A stretch of DNA of 64,000 nt from Flaveria trinervia (GCA_025506515.1 CM046452.1:101772559-101836558), one strand, 5' to 3'; positions 48,463 through 61,116 are shown, numbered from the stretch's first letter. Notes: a model not told the origin generated them from the sequence alone. Made by a program: numbers and translations.

Positions 48463-48936
48463 ATGGAGTCATCTTCCAAAATATATGGAGATGGAACAGA
48501 AGATTGTCAGAGCAGTGAATCTGGTTGGACAATGTACCTTGGTTCTTCAATGGATGACGATGATGATGATGATAATGGTGGTGGTGGTGGTGTATATGAT
48601 GGTGGTGGTGGTGCTGGGAAGAAGAAGAGCACTCATGTGAAGGATGAAGATGAAGATACAGATGATTCAATGGCTTCTGATGCATCTTCTGGTCCAAATC
48701 ATCTACACCTTCAACAACCATGGGATGCACAAGAAGATAACACTGTTGGAAACCATAATCAAGAAAAGTACAAGTGTTCTAGCAAGAAGAACAAGAAGGC
48801 ATCAGGGAAGAAGAAAGTGGGATATGAGTATGAAGAATCAAGAAAGAAAGATGAAAAATTGGTGAATGAAAAGAAAGGTGTGATTACTACTGTTCAAAGT
48901 GGCAATAGGGCTTGGTTTTTGGGTAAAAGAAAGTGA
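48463..48936 (+). CDS. SOB FIVE-LIKE (SOFL) protein
   Basis: A single open frame of 157 residues. Both defining motifs of the SOFL family are present: SOFL-A, SSESGWTMYLGSS (residues 17-29), and SOFL-B, DDSMASDASSGPNH (67-80). Between them lie an Asp run (31-37) and Gly runs (39-50); the C-terminal half is Lys-rich with nuclear-signal-like KKNKKASGKKK and ends NRAWFLGKRK. I start at the Met giving MESSSKIYG since an earlier in-frame start would need TTG. SOFL proteins in Arabidopsis raise cytokinin levels and responses; biochemical function is unknown. An AG before GCAGAAAAC at about 48451 could be a 5' untranslated splice acceptor. The Asp/Gly homopolymers come from GATGAT and GGTGGT repeats. 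Confidence 0.93.
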   Translation: MESSSKIYGDGTEDCQSSESGWTMYLGSSMDDDDDDDNGGGGGVYDGGGGAGKKKSTHVKDEDEDTDDSMASDASSGPNHLHLQQPWDAQEDNTVGNHNQEKYKCSSKKNKKASGKKKVGYEYEESRKKDEKLVNEKKGVITTVQSGNRAWFLGKRK

Positions 48937-51397
48937 AAAAAAAGTGGTTGTGGTGGCGGTGGTGGGCGGCGGTGAGCGGTGGTAAGCGGCGGGTGGTGGT
49001 GGTTGTGTGGTGGTTTGTGGTTGTGAGGGGTGGTAACCACCAGCAGGTAGCTAGCTAAAGCTTTTGACATGAAGTTGTTTTATAAAGAATTGTTAAATAC
49101 TAGGAATCATACTGTTATTTTTTTGTGTGTATGGTTTCTGTGAATCTAATGAAAGATCCATCATATGTTAATTTTAATCCATGTTATGTTTTATTTTCCT
49201 GTTTCAGATTTGATGTTATTGGTTTATATTATTCATGGTGATATTCATTCTTTGTTACACATGTAATTAATTATATTTGAATCCGTTCTTTATCAAAATC
49301 ATATAAAACAAAATGTTTATATATTTTGTCATGTGCATGCTTCAATTTCAATTACATAATTTAAAAATCCCGAACATTAACTCAATTATATTCATGAATA
49401 TTCAATTCCAAGGTCCCAAAAATCGAAAAATGTTAAACGGTCTAACTTCTAACACGTCAACCTCTAAATTCTAAATAAAAACAATCATACCGATTGAAAA
49501 ATCATACCTTTAGCATGTATGGTTTTCAAAAATCCATTTTCAATTCTTTTCGAAAATAATAACTAGTTATCGTAAAACTTCATAAAAATACTATCAATAA
49601 CAGGATGATCAAAGTAAAACACAATTTGCGTTAGACAGGTTAACTATAAGAAGGATCGCTCAATTCAATTCAATTTTTATTAATGACATGTGTCGAATCA
49701 TGAAATTAGAAAGTGATGTATGTATGAATGAGTTGTACAGTACAAAGTGATAGTGGTAGAATGAAACACTTGTAAAGTTGGTGAAGCACATGACATGAAG
49801 GTAGGAAGAAGGTAAGGTCTAATTATAAGACACCATAGCCACAGCTCACAGCTCAAACACCCAACTTCACAGATAGATCACACCATAACCTCCTCATGCT
49901 GCACATGCACCATTCTCCTAATTTATTCATTTTTATTTATTATCAAGGGTCGATGAATGTTTCTTGTGACGGAGTGTCATGTTCGTCACTAAAACCATCA
50001 CTATCATTGCATTGCATGAGACGTGTACGGTTACTAATAACTGTAGACTTTTACTTTATACTAATTGTTTGTCTTTTTTGTCACCAGAAAATATTAACTT
50101 CTTTTGTTTTTATTTTTCAAACTTTATTTTGTTGGATATTTTATTTTATCAATAAATAACAATAATAATAGCATATTAGTTGGGCATGAAATTGGAAGAC
50201 AATGTTTAGTTGGTTGATTAGAATATATTTTACACGTATGAATAGATAGCAGCAAATTAATAATGGTTTCTGATTTTTTATCGAGATAAAAATTAGGCTT
50301 CTTAACCGGTCATTTTCAAACTAACAAATGAGCTAAACAAACATCTCGTCCTAGCTCAAAGTCAATTAACTCGAATTGAAAATTTTACAAACTAATTTCG
50401 ATTGAGCGCTTTTAAAGTTATTTTCAAGTGAATTCAAACCCTACAACTATTTCAATGAATCAAGTTATATGCATCAGTGGAGGGACTGCATAGTGCATAC
50501 CACTACTCAACTGAAAAACTATACGTTCTAATTTGACATTACATAGAATATGATGATTAATTTTATTCAAGATAATTGTTAAGTGTTGCTTTTGAAAATA
50601 AAGTGAGGGAATTATAAGAGTAGTTTAACTTTATTGATAGAAAATTAATTTCAAGAAAATCTTTGCTAATGCCACCAAGTACAATGTATGCATGTTTGTG
50701 ACTGCTTTTCATTTATTTATTTTATAGTAGAAAATCTGGTAACATGGTACGATGCTTGTCGTAATAATGCCACTATAAAGAAAATAAAAACAAGATATTT
50801 GTTTCGACTTGATTAAATGCTTTTTGGACATATCTTGTGGCTTGTGCTTTATTAGTTCAATTTCTTTTATGTTCTTTATAACTATATTAAATTTATTATT
50901 GCTGTGAAATTATTAATTCTTGAGATAATTATTTATTTACTTTTCTAGTTATTAATAATATGTTTCTACCTGATTAATTACTTATTGTATATGTTATCGT
51001 TAAAGGTATTTCTAAATACATTCTGTTCTATATTTCATTTACACCTTATCAAAAGTTAAACATGTAAAAGTAATAACTGTATATAAACTGAAGGTATTAA
51101 TTGGATTCGTAGATATTTATGATTCGAGTTACAGCTTGCATGGCTTTCAAGTTGATAATTAGCTAGGACTATTTTTATTTTCCCGACACCTTAAATATTA
51201 AGAGTTGCTATATAATTGGATTCAGAATACTTTATTTATTTTCTTGGTAGAAACTTTATTAACTCAAGTATGATATAATTGGTGTAATTTAATAATAGAA
51301 TAAATTTTTCTTTAAAAAAACCATTTTATTTCCTTCCATAGGAGAGATAAAGTATTTAAACTTTTATCCTTTGCTAAATTACTTTTATGTATATAAA
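48937..51397. other. SOFL 3' region and intergenic DNA
   Basis: 48945-49045 is rich in GGTGGTGG/GGCGG, so G-rich repeats lie on both sides of the SOFL gene. Beyond 49100 the sequence is AT-rich with no supported gene. Confidence 0.5.
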
Positions 51398-51837
51398 CTA
51401 GTTTTAATAAATCTGTACGTACACGGGTTGAATAAATAAATATTAATAAAAATTATTAATTATAAAATGATATTTTAAGATATGATATGACCGAAATTAC
51501 ATATAAGAAATGATTATAAGTAATAAAACAATAATATTACATTTTTAAAATTTTGTTTTTAATTTCTTTCAAAAGAAAAGTAAACATTTTGTTCTAAAAC
51601 AAACCGTATAACAATATCATAATTATTATAACTCCGAAATTTAATTCTTTTTCCTTTTAAAAAATTGACTTTTAAAATTATTAATTTAAAATATACGTAT
51701 TTATAAAAAGTTTTATGCTTTAGGAACATTTATTACTTTATAAATAGTTTTTTTAGAAAAACATTAATAAATAGATATCTTCCATAATTTATTAAATCTA
51801 AAAAAGTGTTAAATAATTTTATTAATAATTAAGGTAA

Positions 51838-53793
51838 TCTATCTATTATAATAAAAAAAAGTTTTAAAATGCCACTTGACACAATTTTAAACCATCTAAT
51901 TTTAATTTTCTCGCTTCTCTGCCCTATTAAACTGTAACACCCTGTATTATTATTATATACGAATAAATTATATATAAAAAAAATTTATACCGAATATTAG
52001 TAAGCGAGTAATTTGTAAGCTTAATATAAGCTTAGTCTAGCACTTATAATTTTAAAATGTTTACCCTAAACCCTAGTTGAGTAAATAATAATATTAAATT
52101 ACGACATATTTAATTTTTACTCCGTTTTTAACGAAACTTAGGTAGAAACGTTCAGAATCATTAGCAGATTCTAACGACATTTTCAGATTTTTATAAAACG
52201 TCATATTTTAAAAGTTATCAGATAAAACGTATTTATAATTATATGATGGCATTTTGGTAAATAAGTATATATATTATTATAATATATATATGTATGTAAA
52301 GATATATATGAACGTTGATATGGATTGAGTATACCATAATTTTGTAACTATAAATAGAATGTTATGGTTCAGTTTATTTTCTTTTGAATGCAACCAGAAT
52401 CCTTCACTCTTCAAACACACACACTCTTCAAACACACACATACACTCGTTCCTCTTTCAAAACACACAGCATGCAACTTACGTATAAATTTTCATATTTT
52501 CTATTTTAAATCCAAGAACCCGACGAATAAAAACCCGAAGTTACATCAAATTTACAACCCAACGATCTGCCAAACACTAAGTTGTTACTCTGCTTCGTCA
52601 AGGTGAATACGTTTATTATTTTTATAAAACTTATAAATGTTTTATTTTCAAAATGCATGCATATATAATAGGCTTATACTCATAGAGAGTAATTTATGGG
52701 AGCAAGCAGGATATGAGCTTACATATGGTTTGATCAAATTGTATACGTATTAGATTGCGGTCTAATGCGTCTGATATAAATTGGAATGAAGTGTCAATCT
52801 TAAAAATGTTACCGATATGGCCTACAAGTCTCAGAACCAATTTATATTAGTGTACAGCAAGAGAATTTCTGGATTGTATAAATTACTAATTCCAACTGTG
52901 ATTTAACCTTTATTGATATTAGCATGCTTAAAATTATTTCGTGTCATATAAGCGTTATTCACCAACATATTGTTGACGTTTTATTTTCAAAACTTTTCAG
53001 GTAATTAATCTTGTTCGGTGGGGTACCCACTCTAGACCTAGGGCTACCCTACTCCATGGCTAGCATAAAGGCTATCGTCAAGCTAAATGTCTAAGGCACA
53101 AAAAAAAAATCCCGTGGCTCGGGAAGTACTATAAAAAAATAAGGGTTTTGGAATAATAAAGCTTTTTGGCTATATATGTAATAAATATGGGTGTTTAAAT
53201 CCCAATGTATATAAAATCCTTTGTTAGACTTCCGCTGTGAAAAAAAAATTTATTTTGTTATATTCAAAACAGGTACCAACACGTCACCACACCCCAGGGG
53301 TGCCCGGGGTCGGGGTGTGACATAAACGATTACCTTAAATACTTATAATACTACTTAATTTCTTTTGAGTTTAAAAATTATTTTTTAATAAATTAAGAAA
53401 GAGATGTTTTTATAAATGTAACTTCTAAATAAATAAAATTTAAAAAATAAGAAAATTTTCTAAAACAACAAACATGTTTAAAAATATAAATTTTTAAAAA
53501 ATGGTTTTTCTAAATGAATTTTTTATAAAACAAAATAACTAAAATTACGAGTTATAATAAGAAAAATTTTAATATTAATATTTTTAAAATGGTTTGTTTC
53601 GCATAAAATGTTATTAAAGGCAATTAGGGTTTTAAAACAAAAGTTTAAAAGAATGATATCATTGTTTTATTACTTATATATTATCACTCATATGTAATTT
53701 CAATCATATCGTTTTATAACTATTACATTTTCATTACTAATTATTTAATATTTTATTTATTCAACCCGTGTAATACACGAGATGCTAACCTAG
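51838..53793 (+). mobile_element. Non-autonomous Helitron carrying a Gypsy solo LTR
   Basis: Starts TCTATCTATTATAATAAAA and ends with a hairpin CGTGTAATACACG, ten bases, then CTAG (53790-53793), inserted between A (51837) and T (53794). Removing it restores GGTAATTATTTAATATGAG, which matches GATAATTATTTAAGATGAG at 27664-27683, a paralogous empty site. Removing the solo LTR leaves about 561 bp, close to the related 574-bp Helitron at 59172-59745; both share AATAAATTAAGAAAGAGA and other blocks. No Rep/helicase gene. Confidence 0.85.
51933..53322 (+). mobile_element. Gypsy-type solo LTR, 1.39 kb, TSD TAAAC
   Basis: TGTAACACCCTG at the left and GGGGTGTGACA at the right, with perfect 5-bp direct repeats TAAAC (51928-51932 and 53323-53327). 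No internal region. The interior has a CA/CT-rich stretch near 52410-52470; a TATA-like CTATAAATAGAATG at 52350 could be the LTR promoter. A different, shorter LTR family from that at 1447-4049. Confidence 0.9.
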
Positions 53794-53890
53794 TTATTTA
53801 ATATGAGAGAGATACATGAAAGTTTTGATGAGGATGATTGTGGTGTTGACACGTGTCATCTCAATATACTCTTTTATTAGAGTAAGAAGA

Positions 53891-54784
53891 TAATGAGGTG
53901 GAACGTCTTATTTGTCTGTGTAATTTTTTTAAACGATAATTGTATAACCTTGCTTCAGATGATACGAATGTATTATCTTAATCGAACTCATCATTTGTTT
54001 TTCTACAATAACCGCACCCCAACCTCATCAAGAAGAAACCTATAACTAAAAAAATCATCTGCTAAGCCCAGAGCTATTTTTTATTCTGAGCAAAACTAAA
54101 ACTCATGACCTCTAATTAAAAAAATCATGGGCTACCATTTGAGAATCCGAGCGAGACTCAAACGCACTACCTCCCACTCATTCCCTCCAAGATGATTTAG
54201 ATTTGTTATTTACATTCCTTGGCTTTTAAAAATACATCCCGCTAAAAAATTAGAAACAATTATATAAAAGAATAGAAGAATGTAAATAGTAAAAACTAGA
54301 ATACATAACTGAATGGAATGTAGATTTTATTCTTCGGCGATATTTATAATTTGCAATTTTATTAAAAGTTATAAAATGTAAATAACATTATAATAGTAAA
54401 TGACATAATAGCCCTTTAGATTTTCTAACTTTTTATTAAGTTTTTTTATAATCCTTTTCTTTTTAAATACATTCTAATAGGTGCTTATGTGTTTGAATTT
54501 TAAATTTTCAGTTCTTAAACTTCTGTTTACATAGGACAAAAGTTTAATTGTATGCATTCATTAGAACGTTTCAACTTGTTGAATACCCTTGAAATCTATT
54601 TTTTAGTCGAGTGAATTTGAAGATATAAATTCTAGTTTCAACTTTCTTACCAACCAACCATTTTTGTAATAACAACAAACATACGAATTCATCTGGTCCT
54701 AATTCTAAATTGTTTATAACATGACTTTAAGTTTTAAACCATCAGTATTATGAACGACACCACTGTCTAACACAACATGTAGTA
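53891..54784. other. Intergenic, no gene seen
   Basis: AT-rich. A short unit AAAAAAATCAT is repeated near 54050 and 54120 with similar surroundings. No gene. Confidence 0.4.
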
Positions 54785-55130
54785 TTGAACTAAAAAAATT
54801 AAATAGTTTGTTCCAAAACAAACCTTTTTAAAAAATGTCATTTTAAAAAAAGTTTCTTGTTATAACTTTAAATTTTATATACTTTGATTAATAAAAGATT
54901 ATTTTAAAAAACACCGGCTTTAGAATAATTTTATATTATTAAAAATTTTGATGTTTTAGGAAAAAAATTGTATTTTATAAAAATTATTTATTTAGAAGTT
55001 ATATCTATAAAAAATTTCTTTTTCAATTTATTAAAAATATTTTTTAAATATATATATATATAATTATTAATAGTTAATGTAACTATTTAATAGAAAATAT
55101 AAATGAAAGAATTATCATTCATGATGTTTA
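54785..55130 (-). mobile_element. Helitron remnant
   Basis: Motif order TTGTTCCAAAACAAACC, TTTTAGGAAAAAAA, TTTATAAAAATTATTTATTTAG, TTTCAATTTATTAAAAATA, GTTAATGTAACTATTTAATAG follows the reverse Helitron at 51398. Neither terminal CTAG nor TC start is visible. Truncated copy. Confidence 0.45.
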
Positions 55131-56758
55131 GAATTTTACAAGTCATAACTTTATTTTATTATAAATTTAAAATTAGATATAGACTATACGAACCAAAGTA
55201 CCAAACGGTCAAAGTCCAAACTACACATTTGAGTATTTGAGAGCTGTAGAAATGCTTTATATTGGGCCAAAATCGACCTCTTTATTGCTTCATACTTTCA
55301 TATTTTTGCAGTCCATGGGCCTTTAATCTTTTGAACTTTTTCTTTGTTTGGGCCTAACATGCCGAATAATGAGCTACAAAGCCCACTTATGTTTGGGCGT
55401 TAGCCTTTTCGCTCAAGCCTGTCAGCTGTCACTAATAAGCTGTTCGTTTAATGTAACTTTATTAAAATCAGTGGTCATAATCATAATCTAATTCTATTGT
55501 ACTCTAATTTAAATCTACTTTATGTTTTTAGATGAGTCTTGAATTCATGAAATTTTCATGTTTTAAATGAATCTAAAATTTAATACCACTTAGATATGAG
55601 ACATACACTTTTACCATTAGGCTAGTTTCGATAACTAATAAGAAAAAAAAAACAGTTTATGTACTTGTTTAAAGTCACATGCAACATTATAAATTTACAT
55701 TTGATCACATATCTACAAAATTGATTTACTCATTTGAAATGTTAACAGAAAAAAAAATCACAAACGTATTATACACGAACTTGAGCAACAACACGAAAAA
55801 GAGTTATCTAATTTGAATTTTTAAAGTGTTTGATATAGGGCCAAATTTCATCATCTCAAGCCAATAGCAAGTTGCGAACACACAAAACAGTTGGATAGTT
55901 CACCTATAAGATGATATCCCTTGACCTCTTTTTTCTAGAGTTTAAAACTTCAATGAGAGAATTAGAGATAGAATGATGTCCGCAGATTTAAAAGATTATG
56001 TTTTATTAAGGATTATCTTAGCATCACTTGTGTTTTACTTAATGTACCACTTAAAATATGTGCATATCCAACTTCTTATACAACTGCATACACATTCAAA
56101 ACGAGCATATACGTTATACAAACCTATACATGTTTAAAACGAACACATACAGTTGTGGTGAAGTACTTATACAACTAAAAACATTTAAAAAATCAAAATA
56201 AACCAACCTTTTTATTAACTATTACTGAAGAACAATTATCATTATACTTTACATATTAAAATAAAAAATGATATTATTCTGTACTGGAGTAATATTACAT
56301 TATTACCAATGGATTATGTAATAAATTACTTGAAAAATAATTTTTTTAAAAGACAATGCATGTAAATTTAGTTTATTATTAATATATTATGTAACATGTA
56401 TGAAAAAATCCACTTTATTAAAGGAAACATCTTTTTATGCCAAAATTTGCAAAATACGTTTCAAATGATTTATACACAAATGATGAGTGTGTTAATATTT
56501 GAACCAAATCATGTCTTCTTGATTCAAAATAAAATCACATGTTTTTTAACCAAAACCAAACTCCTTTGTATTTTTCGGTTCAAACCATACGTATTGGATG
56601 ACATAACTCATATATTATTTAACGGTTTGCCATTTTACCAAGTTTACCTCACATTTTAACAAGCCCAATAACTATATATATCCAACATTTATCCATATCA
56701 GGGGATTAGATTATTAGAATTTGAAATGTTTATGTTGTGAATTCTTGACAAAATTTTT
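55131..56758. other. Intergenic, probable distal promoter of the downstream gene
   Basis: 55260-55420 contains several TGGGCC/GGGCCT/AGCCCA motifs (Site II-like, bound by TCP factors in housekeeping promoters), but no gene start follows within 1 kb on either strand. The remainder is AT-rich. Confidence 0.4.
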
Positions 56759-56775
56759 AAACCCTAACCCTAACT
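56759..56775 (+). promoter_or_regulatory. Telo-box (AAACCCTAACCCTAAC)
   Basis: An interstitial telomere-like motif next to the first exon of the following gene. Telo-boxes are common just downstream of the start of transcription in plant housekeeping genes. Confidence 0.6.
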
Positions 56776-57034
56776 ACAATCGACGGTGACAAGCTCGCAC
56801 CACTTCGTTCGGCCCGATTTCAACGAGTCGACACGTCTGATTCTCGACTCGACAGTCGACTCAAGGTATTCTTGCCAAGTAATTTTTTAAATTCAATATT
56901 TATATGTTAAGTATTCAGCATTCAACAGTGAATTGTTAAGGTCATTTTTGTATGATGGTATGATGAAATGTTGAGTAATTTGAGTCTTTATCACTGGGTC
57001 GTAAGGAATTGTGAATGTGTTGAAGGATAGGGAT

Positions 57035-57788
57035 ATGGATACTAAGGAGCAGAGTGTGAAATTAAAGAATTATGAAGCTAAGTTTTCTGCTTACTTGAAA
57101 GCAAATACTTCTCAGATAAGGATATTTATGGAGGTAAATTCTATGCTTCAGATTTCGTTGCTCTTTAATTTTGTGCACGCATCTACTTTATGTGTCACTG
57201 TGTGTTCTTATTGTAACTTAGGGGTTGTAGATGTTGTGTGTATGAAATATTGAAATATGAATAAAAGTGATATGATTTGGAAGCAGGAATGGGTTAGTTA
57301 GCTCCAATGGTATCATTAACCAGCTTTTGAGCCATACTGAAAGGGGGGATTGAAGGATAATACATCTTAAAGTACTTATTTTGACTAGCTAAAGTTGATG
57401 ATCATGTTTTATTTATAGAAGTTTTGATTGCACTAAGTTATGTTCTGGGTCCTAGAAGTGTTTCTTTTGTGTTGTGATCAAACGACTTGCTAACCCGTGA
57501 GCCAATATTCTTGCAGGTGAGTTATTTGAAGAGAAAGCGACAATCGATGGGTTGACTATTAGGGCAAGCAGGTTAAATTTGATTGAAATTAATGTCTTTG
57601 ATAGTAGTGACTAACGACTGAATCCAAATTGTTTGTTTTTGGGCTACGTTGTTCTCAGTGAGGCTGGGACAAGATCTTATGCTGACCCACTTGCTTATTG
57701 GAACGAGAAGTTCGCTCACAAAGAGCCTGAAACAGAAACAAGCACCAACCTTTCTAACGGAAAACCCTCTTCTAAGAAGAGTTCATAA
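57035..57788 (+). CDS. Small conserved-looking protein, four exons, function not recognised
   Basis: A 5' untranslated exon ends near 56866 (CTCAAG|GTATTC). Coding exons are 57035-57133, 57517-57571 and 57659-57788, all GT-AG and phase-consistent, giving about 94 residues. The N-terminus MDTKEQSVKLKNYEAKFSAY is strongly charged and helical, followed by a segment reading DIYGGELFEEKATIDGLTI across the exon 2/3 border, then TRSYADPLAYWNEKFAHK and a Ser/Lys tail ending KKSS. The frame entering the 57133 border fits only if one base is missing around 57115-57122; without it exon 2 reads through to a different end. The splice phases and codon-like composition support a real gene. I do not recognise the family and assign no function. 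Confidence 0.65.
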
Positions 57789-57853
57789 GTTTTGCAGGGT
57801 ATGGTGCCTAACTGTATCTTACAACTTGCAGTGTAGGCTGTAATCTTTCTGTA

Positions 57854-58021
57854 AATCTGTGCATGATGTTACTCATGCATATTTAATCCATCTTAATGTA
57901 GTTTACAACTTGCAGTTTTTGATGATTCCCAACTGATAATCTGTGCATGATGTTACTCATGCATATTTAATCCATCTTAATGTAGTTTACAACTTGCAGT
58001 TTTTGATGATTCCCAACTGAT
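57854..58021 (+). repeat. Exact 84-bp tandem duplication
   Basis: Two identical adjacent units starting AATCTGTGCATGATGTTACT (57854-57937 and 57938-58021). Located in the 3' region of the small four-exon gene. Perfect identity means a very recent duplication or an assembly duplication. Confidence 0.95.
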
Positions 58022-59171
58022 TCGCAACCTTTTGGTAGTTTTAAAAGTACATATGAACTGTTTTTTCGTAGGCTTTTAATTCATGTTACTGAGGGAATTG
58101 CATTACTAATTGTCTTCCCAGGTAGATTTGTGTCTTGTAAATGATGATTTAGCTATGATTTGCTGGAAGGAATTGTGTTCACATGCCTTTTTATAACATG
58201 TCTAGAAAATTTTGTTGAGTGTAACATAATTTTGTTGTGTGATTTTGAACAACCATATGGCCTTGTAGGCATAAGAAATTTGTGTTGTTACTGCAAAGTG
58301 AACAATATTTTTCTGTAATATGATGGAAATATACCAAATGATAATTGGTAATCATTTTGCAGTGTAATCTATTGATGGGTGGGTAGCCCGTAAAAGTGAC
58401 CAATATATGGTTATTGTCAAAACGGGTTAGACAGTTTGATTAGAAATAATTTTTCTCAATAATTTTAGTTATATTGTACTTATTTAATGATAATATAATA
58501 TCTTAGATTTGTTAGGTTATCTTTTGCATTCTTTATTGGGTGGTTTTGCTGCATTCACTAAATTGAAGGCTAATTTGTACGAATTGCTTTTTATTTTTTA
58601 TTTATTTTTCTTTATATAGCTCAAAATTCGATTAAGACAATTTAAGGCTTTTGTTTCATGATAACTTTGAATACAAGATTCTTTAGAGTTGGATAATTTG
58701 TATGAATCAGTCTATTTACATTTAAAGAGGGCGGGGAATAATAACCCGGATAGGGTTATTCTGAGAACTTATATTTTTCGTGAGAACTCAAAGAACTTGT
58801 GAAAAACATTAAAAAGTAATTGTATTTGGATACCTATCACTATTATTCAAATATAACATCGTTAAATAAACTTATGTGTTACTTTACATGTATTTTAGTA
58901 TTTTAAAATTATATATGTGCAAGCTTACCATTTACACGTGTAAGCTTACTATTTATACATGTGTAAATTTCAAGATATACAAAAGAGATGTTAATTTATT
59001 ACATATAAACTCATACAAGGATATAAAATTTTATAATAATGTTATTACTCTAATTAGATTTATGATTTTTTAGCATTTTTCTTTTGAAATAAGGTGGCAT
59101 GGGTTTGAATCATTGTTGTGTTATATTTTTTTTTCTTTCTATTTTTTCTTTTGTTTATTTCTATAAATTTA
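58022..59171. other. Intergenic, no gene seen
   Basis: AT-rich. 58918-58968 has two GCTTACYATTTAYACGTG-like units. Otherwise empty. Confidence 0.5.
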
Positions 59172-59745
59172 TCTATACTAATAAAAAAAATTTCTGGGAC
59201 AAACGTCACAAATTTACACATTCTAAATCAGATTTTCTCTCCTCCATCTCCTAATAAAAAATACATTAACTATTAACCATCAATTATATTATTTAACATT
59301 TTTCATATTAGAATATTGTTAATAAATTAAGAAAGAGAGATTTCTATAAATACAATTTGTAAATAAATTACTTTTTGTAAAATAATAATTTTTATAAAAC
59401 ATCAAACATTTTTAAAATACAAAATATTTAAAAACATGTGGCTTTAAAAAAAATTATGAAACAAAAATAATTAAACTTTAAAGTTATAATAAGAAAATTT
59501 TTAAAAATGGCATTTTTTGAGAATATTTATTTTGAAATAAAATGTTTAAAAAACATTTCAAAAAAATTTAAAAGGAAAAGTTTAAAAATTGAGATCGTCG
59601 TTTTATTATTTAAGTTCCTAATTCATACATAATTTTAATAATATCTTATTTTAAAATATTATTTTATAATTAATAAATTTTTATTAACAAATATTTATAT
59701 ATTTTATATATTTAACTCGTGTAATACAAGAGGGTACTAAGCTAG
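59172..59745 (+). mobile_element. Non-autonomous Helitron, 574 bp
   Basis: Starts TCTATACTAATAAAAAAAA right after an A (59171) and ends with the hairpin CTCGTGTAATACAAGAG followed by GGTACTAAGCTAG, next base T (59746). These are canonical Helitron ends with A-T insertion and no target duplication. Shares internal blocks with the Helitron at 51838-53793. No coding capacity. Confidence 0.87.
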
Positions 59746-61116
59746 TGTTTGTATATGGTAAAGCTTTCTTGTTTTTTAGATTTTTTTAATTTTTTTACCA
59801 TATTATTCTTGTTGTTGTGTATATGTCCGTGCTTTTTTTAAAGATTGGTACTTGCTGACGCAAAATGATCATTATGTTAACCACATAAGGAATGCTTTAT
59901 GTTTTTTAAGGCCGGTATGACATTATGACCTTGTCCCAAAGCAAGGGGTGTTATCTACTAGTTAAAATAATAGCGTTCGCGATTGATTGTCTGGAAACTT
60001 GCGATTAAACACATTTACTAAGATCTACCATCATAGATCTTAAAGTTGAGATGAAATCAAACTATATCAAATAAAATCATTGTTATTTAAAAAGAAAGTT
60101 ACAAGTTTTAGCACATGCATAATACTAACGTTCCAATCCATAAATGTCTAGAAGTTCAACTTATTCCACGTGCATTACAAGGGGTGAGCAAGTATCAGGC
60201 CAACCCAAGAAATCTTATAGGAAAAGTGAGACTGAGCCGATATTAACCCCGGCCTCGATCCTTGTATTTAAGAGATCTTGAGTTCGGTCCAGCTAGTTCA
60301 TTGACTAACTCGATTCTTAATGTTTTAGTTGTCTAGTATCTTTCAATGATTTCTACATATCTTCCGCATTAAATTTTTTTAAACAAATCAATCACCAAAA
60401 CATATCCAACGTATGATACTCTCCATCCATCTAACAACTAACGTATATCATAGAGATATTATTATGTAATCCGAAATGTGAAAAGTATGTAATATGAAAG
60501 TTGATGTTCTTCAAGGAACTTATATTTTTGTTTTTTTTTGTTTTTCTTGAAAGCTGAAAGCGAGGTTAATATCATTCACAACTTGTGATTGTTTCCTTAT
60601 AAACTTTTATCAAATTTCAAAGGATCAATTCCAAAATCTAAACCTTCAACCTTTTAGTTATAAACACACCATCTAACCATTAGAAAGTTCTTTTAAATAT
60701 ATATAACGCGTAAACGTTTACATATTCCTTTTGCTTGTTAATGTATACATTTGACCAACACAATTAACCAAGCCTCACATCTCAATAAAACTTATATCCG
60801 AAAAAAATAAAAAAAACCCATTCTTATTTGGCCAGGTCCTCGGTTCTTATTTCTCAACCTAACCGGTCTCTGTATCGAGTGGACCGACCTGACCCGGCCT
60901 GGACCGGACTGGTACGGACCGGGTTCGATCCACTACTCAAACCTATTTTTAACGTAGTCATCACATAAACTTAAAACTTAAAATGAACTTTTTTCTGTGT
61001 AATTCACGTTGACACCGGAACACCAATTTGCCGATTGCTAGCAGATACATCCACCAGACTGAAATCTTGATATTTTCACCATTAAACACCCACTCAAACA
61101 CTGCAACAAAACACCG
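59746..61116. other. Intergenic with a decayed CCGG-rich element
   Basis: 60180-60940 begins GGGGTGAGCAAGTATC and ends with GGACCGG/GACCCGG-rich sequence and TCCACTACTCAAACC, weakly like an old hAT element. The final 150 bases are the leader of the RING-PHD gene. Confidence 0.4.

Larger units (their letters stand above)
51398..53890 (-). mobile_element. Older Helitron, reverse orientation, hosting a second Helitron
   Basis: On the minus strand the 3' end reads CCCGTGTACGTACAG, a short palindrome, then ends AACTAG followed by T (CTAG at 51398-51401). The 5' end is TCTTCTTACTCTAATAAAAG at 53890, preceded by A on that strand. TC start, CTAG end, hairpin near the end and insertion between A and T are Helitron hallmarks. 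Without the inserted element it is 51398-51837 plus 53794-53890, about 537 bp, so non-autonomous. It resembles the remnant at 27478-27765. Confidence 0.65.
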
